A stretch of 64,000 nucleotides of DNA from Bradyrhizobium elkanii WSM2783 (GTDB lineage Bacteria; Pseudomonadota; Alphaproteobacteria; Rhizobiales; Xanthobacteraceae), in contig NZ_AXAP01000035.1 in NCBI RefSeq assembly GCF_000472865.1, positions 11,365-75,364 of the forward strand, read 5' to 3'. Under the pieces are notes generated by a model, which was not told the origin of the DNA, made no database searches, and saw only the letters and a list, made by a program, of their open reading frames with translations. This document shows, in pieces, positions 8,899 to 17,811 of this stretch; position 1 is the stretch's first letter; each line of letters opens with the position of its first letter. The position numbers and the translations under genes are program-made.

Positions 8899-9186
8899 CT
8901 ATGGCGTCTTGAAATTGGTTAGGCCTAACCGCCGGCCGTCTTGTTTGTTTTGGGAACCTATTAATTTCCGCTGGATAGCGCGTTCCGAATTGGACACCTT
9001 TTTTCGAAGCGCAAACAGCTCAGTTCTCTCCTGTTCCAGCCTATGAATGGAGCCGAGCAAGGATTGAAAGCTATTCATCGAACCAATGTCTTTCGAAACA
9101 ACCATAAGCGTTCCCTCGCGATGCGCATGAGCCACCGCCCGGTCTGCTATCTCTGCGAAAGGAAACGGCGCCAGCATCGAGGGCAA
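8899..9186 (-). CDS. Hypothetical protein with helical C-terminal half (95 aa)
   Basis: The product contains AEIADRAVAHAHREGTLMVV, then a charged, probably coiled-coil stretch SIHRLEQERTELFALRKKV and a basic tail. The frame opens at a TTG; an ATG three codons later (MLAPFPF) may be the real start. No convincing ribosome site is visible and I do not recognise the family. Confidence 0.35.
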   Translation of the reverse strand: MPSMLAPFPFAEIADRAVAHAHREGTLMVVSKDIGSMNSFQSLLGSIHRLEQERTELFALRKKVSNSERAIQRKLIGSQNKQDGRRLGLTNFKTP

Positions 9187-9340
9187 AGGCTGGGACCGTT
9201 CCTCTCGGGACGTGACAGGCGGCTGTCACACGATTGTCCACGATTGAAGTCCCTAAAGGGTTTGATACTGGGATAGCATCCTCTCAACGTCGCGGCCGCA
9301 CGCACGCCTCGCCGATGGCATGGCGTCTTCTTTCAGAACC

Positions 9341-9558
9341 TCAGTCGTGCTTGCCGCGGCGCTTAATCAGCCAATAGACGCCATAGCCGATGGCGAGCAT
9401 CGGAAGACCCGCGCCCGCAATTGGCCCGGCGGCCCCGTTGACATGACCGTGGTGGTCTCCTCTCCAGTGATCGTGTGACCGCGACCGCCAGAGGCATTCG
9501 CGGGCGCGGCAATCATCATCATTGCAAGGGCAAAAAATGCGGCGGCAACGCGCATCCT
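9341..9558 (-). pseudogene. Small secreted, membrane-anchored protein, probably frameshifted
   Basis: One minus-strand frame begins MRVAAAFFALAMMMIAAPAN, a classic Sec signal, and continues ASGGRGH. The next frame continues with GDHHGHVNGAAGPIAGAGLP and LAIGYGVYWLIKRRGKHD before the stop at 9341. The latter is a His/Gly region followed by a C-terminal membrane helix and a basic end, as in small exported Bradyrhizobium proteins with an IAGAGLP motif. A one-base indel near 9460-9475 separates the parts. It could be a recent mutation or a sequencing error. Confidence 0.55.
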
Positions 9559-9672
9559 GCCCAAATCTCATAATATCGATAAATACCAATTTAACATTTA
9601 AATAATTTAATTTATTAAATTTGTTCGTTGCCATAAAACCCAAGTTTTCGGAGAGATAAGCGGAGGCGTAAT

Positions 9673-9918
9673 ATGGCCAATTTGAAACCGATCAGTTGCC
9701 CCGTTTGCGGGGCTGAGGCCCAAGACATTACCGTTGCGAGGTTCGATGGAAGGACGATCCGTTGCGACTTTTGCGGCGACTATGAAGTCTCGGGTCCGGT
9801 GTTCAAAGCTGGGCTTCTCGACAAGCTGGATCGCCAAAGAAGGCTGGATGCGCTCGAAAGAGCGAAGTCCTCCACTCCCTCCGGTAAGCGCCCGATGATC
9901 ACAAGGCACGATCTTTAG
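9673..9918 (+). CDS. Small zinc-ribbon protein (81 aa)
   Basis: The N-terminus has two CxxC knuckles, C9-P-V-C12-G and C31-D-F-C34-G, which make a zinc ribbon. The rest is a basic helical tail (LLDKLDRQRRLDALERAK). The start is supported by CGGAGG nine bases upstream of the ATG. It is likely a cytosolic nucleic-acid-binding or protein-binding module. It stands alone between decayed genes. Confidence 0.7.
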   Translation: MANLKPISCPVCGAEAQDITVARFDGRTIRCDFCGDYEVSGPVFKAGLLDKLDRQRRLDALERAKSSTPSGKRPMITRHDL

Positions 9919-10367
9919 CGAACATGCCGATCTCGCCCGCCGATCTCTTCCGCCTACCCTAATCGGCGACGAGACGGCGAAGACAACTACTTCATGCGCC
10001 TCATCTCTTGTGCCAGGATCGGAGCGGCACCTACGTGAAGATCACGCCGGAAGGCTCCTGCGGCTGCGGGGGAGCCGGCCACCCTGTCCCCAATGTCCCG
10101 GAACCAGGCGAAGCTCCGCGCCTTGCAAAGGGCTACGAGACAGACTTCGACGAAAGGGGCTGGTGACACTGATGGCGCATGCCACAGCTCGCCGCTAGGA
10201 AAGAATCGCCATCATCTGGTTGCGGCTTCATGGGGGGCGTTTGCCGCCATGTACTCCTCCCACAGGGTCCATGGGGTGATCGGCAGCAAGTAGGCGGCTC
10301 CTGCATTCCCAACCCCCACGACCCTGCCCCGGGTGTCGGAGCCGTTCCCCTTTCCTTGGGGATCTGT
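9919..10367. other. Unassigned 450-bp stretch
   Basis: Short open frames exist on both strands but none shows a recognisable motif, a start with a ribosome site, or a frame longer than about 65 codons. I see no repeats or strong hairpins in it. Confidence 0.4.
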
Positions 10368-10631
10368 TTAGCGTGAAGCGCTCGCCTGCGGCTCAGGCCC
10401 CGACCCGAAGAACGCGCGGCACGCGGGCGAGAGCTGCGACTTATTGCGGATCATGCAGGCCTTGATGCGATCGACATCGGGAATGAAGGCGTAGCAGAGT
10501 CGCATCGCATCGGGGGAGCAGGCCTGCCGCTGCTCCGGCGTATAGGCGGTGCCCGCGTGAGGCCACATCGACACGGTGACCGCGCCTGCCAACACCAAGC
10601 CGAGTCGAAAACCACCGAAGACGATCGCCAT
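10368..10631 (-). CDS. Small secreted cysteine-rich protein (87 aa)
   Basis: The N-terminus is a Sec signal (GLVLAGAVTVSMWPHAGTA). The mature part has four cysteines spaced as in the small 'cysteine-rich repeat' proteins of Bradyrhizobium: ACSPDAMRLCYAFIPDVDRI, then KACMIRNKSQLSPACRAFF. The cysteines probably form two disulfides in the periplasm. GGGGGAATCATC precedes the ATG and supports the start. Function is unknown; single-copy genes like this are common in the genus. Confidence 0.75.
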   Translation of the reverse strand: MAIVFGGFRLGLVLAGAVTVSMWPHAGTAYTPEQRQACSPDAMRLCYAFIPDVDRIKACMIRNKSQLSPACRAFFGSGPEPQASASR

Positions 10632-10725
10632 GATGATTCCCCCTGTTTCGGAGAATTGTCGGTGAGCGTCTTGGCATTTTCAAGGCCCCCGCACCAAACG
10701 GGTGATGCGAGCGCCTGGTGGGTTT

Positions 10726-11232
10726 TCACTTCGCTGCGTCAGCACCCGCCTTTGCGACTTGGCCATCCTGAACTGACGTCCCGCCAGAGACGCCGATCGC
10801 CCCGACAATCTTGCCATCCACATTAATGGGAATGCCGCCTTCTAGTGGAGATGCCCCACGGAGTGCCAATGAACGCAAACCCATGCCCCCCTGCGCCACG
10901 AGATCCTCGAACACCTTGCTAGGGCGCCTGTAGTTAATCGCGCTGTGCGCCTTGTCCTCGGCAGCCATAAGAGAGCCGTATTGCGTATTGTCGAGCTTGT
11001 GCAGCATCACCATGTGGCCCGTGCTGTCGAGGATGACGATGGCCATCGCCCAGTTGTTCTTTACGGCCTCCGTTTCCGCGGCAGCCATCACTTTCTTGGC
11101 TGCCTCGAGCCCCAGTGGCGCTCCATAAGGCGTTATCGGAGGTGGGGATGGCGCCTGTTGAGCGCTGGCTGTTGCGGTGAGCATCACTGCAGCCACGATG
11201 GAAGCGACTAGCGTCTTGTCGTGCGTCCTCAT
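10726..11232 (-). CDS. GlcG/HbpS-family (DUF336) secreted protein
   Basis: The 168-residue product has a Sec signal (TLVASIVAAVMLTATASAQQ). The domain that follows is typical of GlcG/HbpS: LEAAKKVMAAAETEAVKNNW, AMAIVILDSTGHMVMLHKLD, a central helix with AINYRRPSKVFED, and the terminal GGIPINVDGKIVGAIGVSGG. Members bind haem or small organic ligands. The protein is full length and ends shortly after the GVSGG motif. The start has a CGGGAGGACAAC ribosome site. It stands alone, so the ligand cannot be guessed. Confidence 0.88.
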   Translation of the reverse strand: MRTHDKTLVASIVAAVMLTATASAQQAPSPPPITPYGAPLGLEAAKKVMAAAETEAVKNNWAMAIVILDSTGHMVMLHKLDNTQYGSLMAAEDKAHSAINYRRPSKVFEDLVAQGGMGLRSLALRGASPLEGGIPINVDGKIVGAIGVSGGTSVQDGQVAKAGADAAK

Positions 11233-11717
11233 GTTGTTGTCCTCCCGATATCTGCTGGTCGGTTAAATAGGCAGCCCCTGCACTGGGACCATTTGCGACC
11301 GCAGGATTGCGCCAATCCGTACCACAGTCCATCGGCTGGGGCGTGCCACCGGCGCAAAAGGCAGAGCGGCCCCTCTTCCTATTGCGGGTACTAGGCCCGG
11401 ATGGGTCGCCCCTCGATTGGCTGCGCGTCAAGGACCGCTATGGGGCGAAAGCGCCGAATTAAGCGAATGCCGCGGTCCTTCATTGGCGTAATTCGGTAAA
11501 ACAGATTGCCACTCCGCTGGAGTAAACGGGCGTCGTCCGCGCTCGTTATCGACCGCGCCTGGGGAGCCTTGAGTAGCTCGATATCATCATTGTGCAGCGG
11601 CACCGAATATCGTCACTCAACTGCCGCCTGAACGTCACAATAGATCATCAAAGCGTCATTTCCAGAGCGGCCAATGAGCGGTAGCTGGGCCGATACACTC
11701 TACAGGGAGGGTGAGCC
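11233..11717. other. Unassigned 485-bp stretch
   Basis: A minus-strand frame of 70 codons (11391-11603, GTG start) is the longest. It is arginine-rich, lacks a ribosome site and resembles nothing I know, so I do not call it a gene. The last 20 bases before 11718 contain GGGAGGG, the ribosome site of the decayed peroxidase. Confidence 0.4.
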
Positions 11718-13519
11718 ATGGCACTGCGATTCCGTACCATCGACGGCTCCAGGAACAACCTTGCCGATCCCAACATGAATCAGGCCGACACCGACTTTGC
11801 TCGGGTCCGGCGCATTTCGCCGATGGATCTAATGAAATGACAGCGGGGCCGACCCCCGCGCGATCAGCAACATCGCCGTGGCGCAGGAGGACACCGGGGA
11901 GGAAAGCCCGCATTTGATGGACGACGACGGCGTTGCGCTATCAGGTATGATGTATGGGTGGGCCCAGTTCATAGATCACGATCTGGATTTGCAAAAGCAG
12001 GGCACAATCACGGATATCTCGATCACGGTCGCAGCTGATGATGAGTTTCTCCCGGCCGGCAGCATTATTCCGCTGGTGCGGGTAGCCATCGATCCCGCGA
12101 CCGGTGTTGCCGGCATCCCGCAACTGCCATCAACACGGTCACAGGTTGGCTGGATGGATCGCAGATTTACGGATCCGACGCTGCCACCGCAGCGAGCCTG
12201 CGGACCGCCGACGGTCATATGAAAATGTCGGCGGGGCAAAATCTCGCGATCGTCGAGACTGATCAGGGCAAGGTCTTTGCGGCCGGTGACGTGCGGGCGC
12301 AGGAGAACCCCGACCTGACGGCCTTGCAGGTCTTGTTTGTGCGCGAGCATAATTATCAGGTTGATCGCCTGCACGAGGAACATCCACATTGGAGCGGCGA
12401 CAGGCTGTACGAGACGGCCAAGGCCATCACCACGGCCGAGATGGTCAACATCACCTATAACGAATTCCCGCCGCATCTGTTAGAACGACGCTATTGCGCC
12501 GTACCACGGCTATGATCCTACGGTAGACGCGCGAATCACCGAAGAGTTTGCGGGTGCTGCGTTTCGCTTCGGTCACTCCATCGTCTCCGATGAAATCAGT
12601 GCGATCAGCAATCTAGGTGCCTTCACATCCGAGCAGACGCTGGCGAAATCATTCTTTGAAGATACGGCGACGTTCCAAGCTACGGGTGCAGATGGCTTGC
12701 TTCGGCATCTGTCCGGAGACCTGGCGAATCTGCTGGACGCCCGGATTGTCGACGGCGTGCGCAACTTCCTGGTCGATCCTCCGGACGGTATCGATCTAGC
12801 GGCGATCAATATCCAGCGCGGCCATGATCTAGGGTTGGGTACACTAAACCAGACCCGGGAGGCGCTGGGACTTGCGCCGTATACCAGCTTCGGTCAGCTC
12901 AGCTCTGATCCGAAGACGGCGGCGGCGTTCGAGAAAGCCTATGGTTCTATCGATGCCGTCGATTTGTGGGCTGGTGGATTGGCTGAGGATCATGCTGAAG
13001 GAGCCATCATCGGACCCACCTTCGGCAAGATCATCGGCGATCAGTTCACTGCGTTGCGCGACGGCGATCGGTACTATTTCGAGAACCAGAAGTTCGACAG
13101 CGAGACTGAACGAGATCAAGGGCACCACCCTGTCGGATTTGATCCTGCGCAACACTGATACCACGGCGATTCAGAGTGATGCTTTCGTTGCGACCGAGCG
13201 GCGCAGCGGCACCCTGGGAGGAGGACACCCTGACCGACGGGATCTAGATGACACGCTGGTGGCCGCGAGCGGCCACATGACCATGACCGGCGGTGGCGCC
13301 GATACGTTCGTGTTCAACACTTACTACTTCAAGGGGAGACACAACACTGCAACCATCACTGATTTTGATCCGAAAGTGGACAAGCTGCAACTTTTGAACG
13401 AAGACTACGTCAAAATAACCTCCGACCACCACGGCGGAACACTGCTGCAAGTCGGCAACGAGACCATCGACTTGCTGGACGTCAAGCCGAACGAATTGCA
13501 CCATCGAGACTGGGCATAA
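11718..13519 (+). pseudogene. Animal-type haem peroxidase with calcium-binding-like tail, pseudogene
   Basis: The original start is clear: GGGAGGG before ATG 11718, then MALRFRTIDGSRNNLADPN. A TGA stops this frame within about 40 codons. Peroxidase sequence continues in other frames: GMMYGWAQFIDHDLDL (distal-His region), FAAGDVRAQENPDLTALQVL, FVREHNYQVDRLHEEHPHWS, FAGAAFRFGHSIVSDE, IDLAAINIQRGHDLG, and PTFGKIIGDQFTALRDGDRY. The end, TMTGGGADTFVFNTYYFKG with DFDPKVDKLQLL, looks like the tail of type I-secreted calcium-binding proteins. At least four frame changes occur (near 11850-11900, 12220, 12500 and 13100-13150). The intact ancestor would have been a large extracellular peroxidase of about 600 residues. 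Confidence 0.88.
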
Positions 13520-13689
13520 GACCAACGGCTGCGTCGCTCTAATGGGCGGCGCGGCACCTCTTAGTTGGTGAGATGACTCGCCGTTTTTCGCATAGCGACG
13601 GGACCAATCGTGTCGCGTCCAGCGCGGTGATCCAGCTAGCGATGATCTTAGCGTCACAATTGCAATCCCCTGGTCGATAACGTCCGCGC

Positions 13690-14250
13690 TGGGTCGATGC
13701 CGAAAGTCTTCTTACATCGCTGACGCAAATTTTCCGAGCCATAGGTGCGGCGGACTGACAAAGCGCCCGTCATCAGCGACTGAGCGCGTAAGTGTTCGGC
13801 ACCGAAAATGAAGGTGAACCCGACCGTCAGAATGGTGCCGCCGAAAAGCACCACCCGGATGATTGCGGGCACGACGCCGTCGGCCATGACACGGCGTTCG
13901 CGCCGAACCTCACTGATCGAATCAACGTGCCGTAGGATCTCGGCCAAGACGAGCCTTCATCGGTACCTAATGACTGGAATTTAAGAACCGCGTGGTAGAT
14001 TTCGTTCAGCGTCTCAGTAGTAGCGGGCTTTGCTTGCGGCTCTCCATGGCCGGCCAGTCGCTTGCGGTAGCGGACGTCAGGTAGGCTGTCGTCGACTCGC
14101 GAATGGCAGCTCCGCGCTCGGGATCGATCCCCTGTGTTAGGCGAAAAACGGTTGCGGCCGCACCGGCCTCCTTGGCCACTTCGCTCTCGGCTTATTGAAT
14201 TTTGCCACACGACCACGGCAAAGGCGAGCAACTCCACGTCGAGCACAGGC
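13690..14250 (-). pseudogene. DUF4239 membrane protein pseudogene
   Basis: On the minus strand the fragments follow the order of a DUF4239 protein: LLAFAVVVWQNSISRE (membrane helix), GIDPERGAAIRESTTAYLTS and ASDWPAMESRKQS, YHAVLKFQSLGTDE, then ADGVVPAIIRVVLFGGTILT and VGFTFIFGAEHLRAQSLM. They sit in three different frames with several internal stops. The conserved final helices and the C-terminal beta strand have decayed further. Function of the family is unknown. Confidence 0.7.
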
Positions 14251-14409
14251 TTGGCGCGATGATAATGGCGCCGAATTGATCCAAAGCTCGCGAAACCTGC
14301 TCGATCATGCCTGCGGCAAATTGGGGGTACTCCGTCAGGCTCGGTTCCAACTCCAAACGAGCGAGTTGACCATCGTTGCAGCAGGATAAGGATTCAGTAG
14401 CTTTGAGTA

Positions 14410-14796
14410 GTGAGCACGCATGGTGGCTGTCACCCCTCACCCCATGACAATTCTCACTTTGAGGAGCAATCCACGTCGCTGAGAAATCTGACTGTTGCAA
14501 CAACCTTGGCCGCGTTGACCGCTGTCGGCGGAGTCTGGTTCCGGCCGGCCGCCCACGCAGCTAGCACCAAGGAGTGCGGGACCACCACCACGACCACGAC
14601 GTCGGGCGTGACGCCGCCTAATCCAAGTGCGGGCTTCACGCTGACGACGACCACATCGAGCACGCCGCCGCCGCGACGGAGAGGGCTCGCTTCGCGACCG
14701 AGCGCGAGCTCATCGTTGTTGTCGCCCAAAAATCCCCGACGTGCTGAAATACTGAAATACGTTGACGAACCGCCAACACGGATTCGGAGCTTTCAG
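14410..14796 (+). other. Open frame fused ahead of panD: signal-like segment plus Thr/Pro-rich low complexity
   Basis: This stretch is open in the same frame as panD and could extend it by 129 residues. It contains a signal-like hydrophobic segment (LAALTAVGGVWFRPAAHAAS) followed by poly-Thr (KECGTTTTTTTSGVTPPNP) encoded by ACC/ACG repeats, then an Arg/Ser-rich stretch. PanD is cytosolic and self-processing, so a genuine signal-bearing fusion is unlikely. I read it as the remains of a small secreted low-complexity protein that happens to stay in frame. No good ribosome site precedes 14410. Confidence 0.45.
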
Positions 14797-15252
14797 ATGA
14801 GAAAAGTGCTCGCTGCCAAACTGCATGGCATCCATGTTACGGAGGCCAATCTTCACTATCTCGGTTCAATCACACTCGATCCGGACCACTGCCAGGAAGC
14901 AGGCATTTTCCCGATGGAATTCGTGGAGATTTGGAATAAGAACTCCGGGGCACGAATTTCGACCTACGTTATTTTTGGCGCACGCGGTTCGCGGTGTTGT
15001 GTCCTCAACGGTGCTGCCGCACGCACGTGCCAAGTTGGTGACGCGATCATTGTCTGTAGTTCGACATATGTGGACGAGACAAGAATCGCTCAGCTGAGAC
15101 CAAAAATCCTTACCTTCGATCGCTACAACCAGGTTACGGATCGCCTGACCTATTCGGTGACTCGGGAACCTACGGAGCGCTATTGCTTCGAAATCCTGGG
15201 TGAGTCAGGCGACATCAAAGCAATACCCCTTCGTGTTGCAGAATCGGACTGA
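14797..15252 (+). CDS. panD: Aspartate 1-decarboxylase (pyruvoyl-dependent), beta-alanine supply for the adjacent NRPS
   Basis: PanD converts L-aspartate to beta-alanine and CO2 after self-cleavage. From ATG 14797 (GGAG seven bases upstream) the protein is 151 residues. It shows MRKVLAAKLHGIHVTEANLH, the Y-L-G-S self-cleavage site at residues 21-24 (cut between Gly and Ser, giving the pyruvoyl group), the catalytic lysine at position 8, WNKNSGARISTYV with Arg and Thr-Tyr, and LNGAAA with the conserved Asn. About 25 residues are added at the C-terminus. It is probably a cluster-dedicated copy, because the next gene is an NRPS and the facing NRPS appears to activate beta-alanine. A short CGGAC-TGAA-GTCCG hairpin overlaps the stop. 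Confidence 0.9.
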   Translation: MRKVLAAKLHGIHVTEANLHYLGSITLDPDHCQEAGIFPMEFVEIWNKNSGARISTYVIFGARGSRCCVLNGAAARTCQVGDAIIVCSSTYVDETRIAQLRPKILTFDRYNQVTDRLTYSVTREPTERYCFEILGESGDIKAIPLRVAESD

Positions 15253-15315
15253 AGTCCGTTTGACGGGATCTAGATCGGAAATGAGCTAAACATGCTGGGG
15301 CATACGCCTTTGTGA

Positions 15316-17811
15316 TTGAGTTCGGAACTTAGTAGCCGCGCTGAAGTTTTGCGAGAAAACCGTCTCACCCTCAGAACGAGAAAAGCGAGTATTACAGCCT
15401 TGCTAGCCTCCGGGAACAGAGCGGGAGCGCTCCCACACACTGAACCTACATCTGCATCCCAGCGTCGGACGTGGTTCATGGAGCTTGTCGCTCCGGGCAT
15501 TCCGCAACATCACTTGCCGTTCGCTCTCGAGATTTTCGGCGACCTCGACATTGCAGCGCTTCAACTCAGCCTCGATTTTGTCGTCGAGCGCCACGAGGCG
15601 CTAAGGACAGTATTCGTGGATGATCGCGGCGAGCTTCGCCAAGCGGTCGGGGGCCCTCGCGCTGTCGTCGCGCTGATCGACGCCCCATCCAGACCCGATA
15701 CGGAGTTAAACACCATCCTCCGTGAACAGGTCACGGCTCCGTTTGACCTCAACCGGGGCCCTCTGGTTCGCTTGGTCGCCGTCAGGCGCGCGCCGGGGGC
15801 GCATGTCCTGGTGTTCGTTCTGCACCACATCATTGCCGATAATCTGTCGCTTGGCGTGTTCGCGCGAGAGATGGCCGAGGTCTATCGAGCATTCAGTGCT
15901 CGCAGCGTGCCGGTACTTGCGCCGCTGCCGTGGCAATACGTCGACTTCGCCATCGCTGAAGCCCGTTGGCTCGCCAGTCCCACATTTCGCACTCGCCTAA
16001 AGTGTTACGCGGAGAAAATTGGTCCCACGACAGCGCGCCTGGACTTCGGTTCCGAGCAAATCTCCACTACCGGGCAGGCCGGCGCGAACCACGTCATGTC
16101 CCTCGACCCTGCCGTGGTGGATCGCCTCAAACAGGTTGCGCAGCGCGGCCGCGTGACTCTGTTCACGGTGCTGCTTGCTGCGCTCGAAACAGTGCTCGCG
16201 CCTTACGCGGACAGGCCAGATTTCGTTATCGCAGTGCCTGTGGCTGGCCGCGCCAGCGATGGCGCAGAGGGCGTGATCGGTCCCCTTGCCAATATCGTTG
16301 GCCTGAAGACGAGTCTGCGCGCGGGCGGGACAATGGCTGAGCTTCTGGCCGACACCGGCCGCCAGCTTATGGATACTCTCGAGTATGAGAACGTGCCCTG
16401 GGATGCGCTGGTGCGTGCCAACAATCCCTCACGCTCTGCCGATTCTTCGCCGCTTAGTCAGGTAATGCTGTCTTGGGCAGCGGTGCCGGCGCCGTTTCAG
16501 CGCTTCGGGAGCCTGCCATGCCGACAGATCTGGCTTCCGTCTCCCGTGCCATCAATCGATCTTTTTGTAACCGCATCGGAGACGCCTGACGGGATACTAT
16601 GGCTCGGTTTCGATAGCCGACCAGACAAGGTGTCTCCCCGTACAGTTTTCCGTCTATCGGGCACGCTGCAAACCGTCCTCCTTGAAATTGCTTATGGAGA
16701 TATTACCACGCTCAGGGCGTATCCGAGACACGGCACAGGCGCCGCCATGCCTCGCCATCACATTCGCGATGCTTTTGGTGCCACCTCCGCCAACAGCTTC
16801 GCGCCCAGCCCCTGCGAAACAACGAAGCGTCGCGAGGTGCTCGAGAAACTCGTTGCCGAGCTATGGCGGCGGCTTCTCGGCGTCCCACCAAATCATATGC
16901 GCGAAGACTTCTTTGATGCCGGCGGCGACTCGCTGTTGGCGGTGCGGCTGATGTCGCAGCTGTGCATTTACCTCGATCGGAAGCTGCCGGTTGCGCTTTT
17001 CTTCAAGGCCCCCACCGTCGCCGGGCTAGTGAATGGTCTCCTTGAAAACAATACTAGCGAATTGGATTACTCCATCATCAAACTCGCAGACGGAATTGAC
17101 GGCCGGGTGCTGTTTGTAAGCGCTGCGCAAAACGGTCTCGATGAACTGGCTGCGGCGATGCCGCGGGGGCCGTCGATATATAGATTGGATGCTTACTTCC
17201 TTCAGGAGCAGCAACTGCTTGCCGGCCGGCCCATGCTTGATAGCGTGGAGGCCATTGCTGCGGAATTCCGGTATCGACTGAAAGCGGTTCAACCGAAAGG
17301 CCCGTATCTGCTGGCCGGCGGCTGCGAAGGCGGCGTATTGTCTTACGAGTTAGCGCTTCAGCTTCAGCGGCAAGGTGATGAGGTTGCTTTTCTCGCCATG
17401 TTGGATACGCCCGTCCGCGGCTTCTGGGAATCGAAGCCAGCCTTTCTAGGTTCGGTCAGGGTGGCCAAGCGCCGATTTTTAGATTTTATCTTGCGACAAC
17501 CACCTCAACCGACGACGCCAGAGCATGAGCAGGTCCAACGCATCTGGGCGATGATCTGGCAGGCCGTGCGCTCATACCAGCCCGAACGCCTTTTTGACGG
17601 AGACGTTCACCAGTTCAAGGCGGAAATGACACGATTGGGCATTGCCGACGTTGCGTCTGGTTGGGATCGTCGGGTTACCGGCCGGGTCGCGGTCCATATG
17701 TTGCCCGGTGACCATCTCAGCTGGATAACAAATCCGCAGAGCCGCGCAACAATCTCCGCCGTGTTGGATGCAGTAGTGCGGCCTCCGGTTTCGCCCGGAC
17801 CTACTCAGTGA
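15316..17811 (+). CDS. Nonribosomal peptide synthetase, C-PCP-TE, no adenylation domain
   Basis: Domain order in 831 residues: condensation domain (about 45-480) with an intact second-His motif HHIIADN at 170-176; carrier domain (about 510-580) with DAGGDSLLAV and phosphopantetheine Ser539; type I thioesterase (about 595-825) with AGGCEGG, nucleophile Cys670 in place of Ser, and the probable catalytic His in LPGDHLSW near the end. No A domain is present, so its carrier must be loaded in trans, plausibly by the C-A-PCP protein encoded on the opposite strand. The start is a TTG at 15316 with only a weak ribosome site; a little of the N-terminus is uncertain. Its stop overlaps the following permease start (GTGA), tying synthesis to export. 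Confidence 0.92.
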   Translation: MSSELSSRAEVLRENRLTLRTRKASITALLASGNRAGALPHTEPTSASQRRTWFMELVAPGIPQHHLPFALEIFGDLDIAALQLSLDFVVERHEALRTVFVDDRGELRQAVGGPRAVVALIDAPSRPDTELNTILREQVTAPFDLNRGPLVRLVAVRRAPGAHVLVFVLHHIIADNLSLGVFAREMAEVYRAFSARSVPVLAPLPWQYVDFAIAEARWLASPTFRTRLKCYAEKIGPTTARLDFGSEQISTTGQAGANHVMSLDPAVVDRLKQVAQRGRVTLFTVLLAALETVLAPYADRPDFVIAVPVAGRASDGAEGVIGPLANIVGLKTSLRAGGTMAELLADTGRQLMDTLEYENVPWDALVRANNPSRSADSSPLSQVMLSWAAVPAPFQRFGSLPCRQIWLPSPVPSIDLFVTASETPDGILWLGFDSRPDKVSPRTVFRLSGTLQTVLLEIAYGDITTLRAYPRHGTGAAMPRHHIRDAFGATSANSFAPSPCETTKRREVLEKLVAELWRRLLGVPPNHMREDFFDAGGDSLLAVRLMSQLCIYLDRKLPVALFFKAPTVAGLVNGLLENNTSELDYSIIKLADGIDGRVLFVSAAQNGLDELAAAMPRGPSIYRLDAYFLQEQQLLAGRPMLDSVEAIAAEFRYRLKAVQPKGPYLLAGGCEGGVLSYELALQLQRQGDEVAFLAMLDTPVRGFWESKPAFLGSVRVAKRRFLDFILRQPPQPTTPEHEQVQRIWAMIWQAVRSYQPERLFDGDVHQFKAEMTRLGIADVASGWDRRVTGRVAVHMLPGDHLSWITNPQSRATISAVLDAVVRPPVSPGPTQ

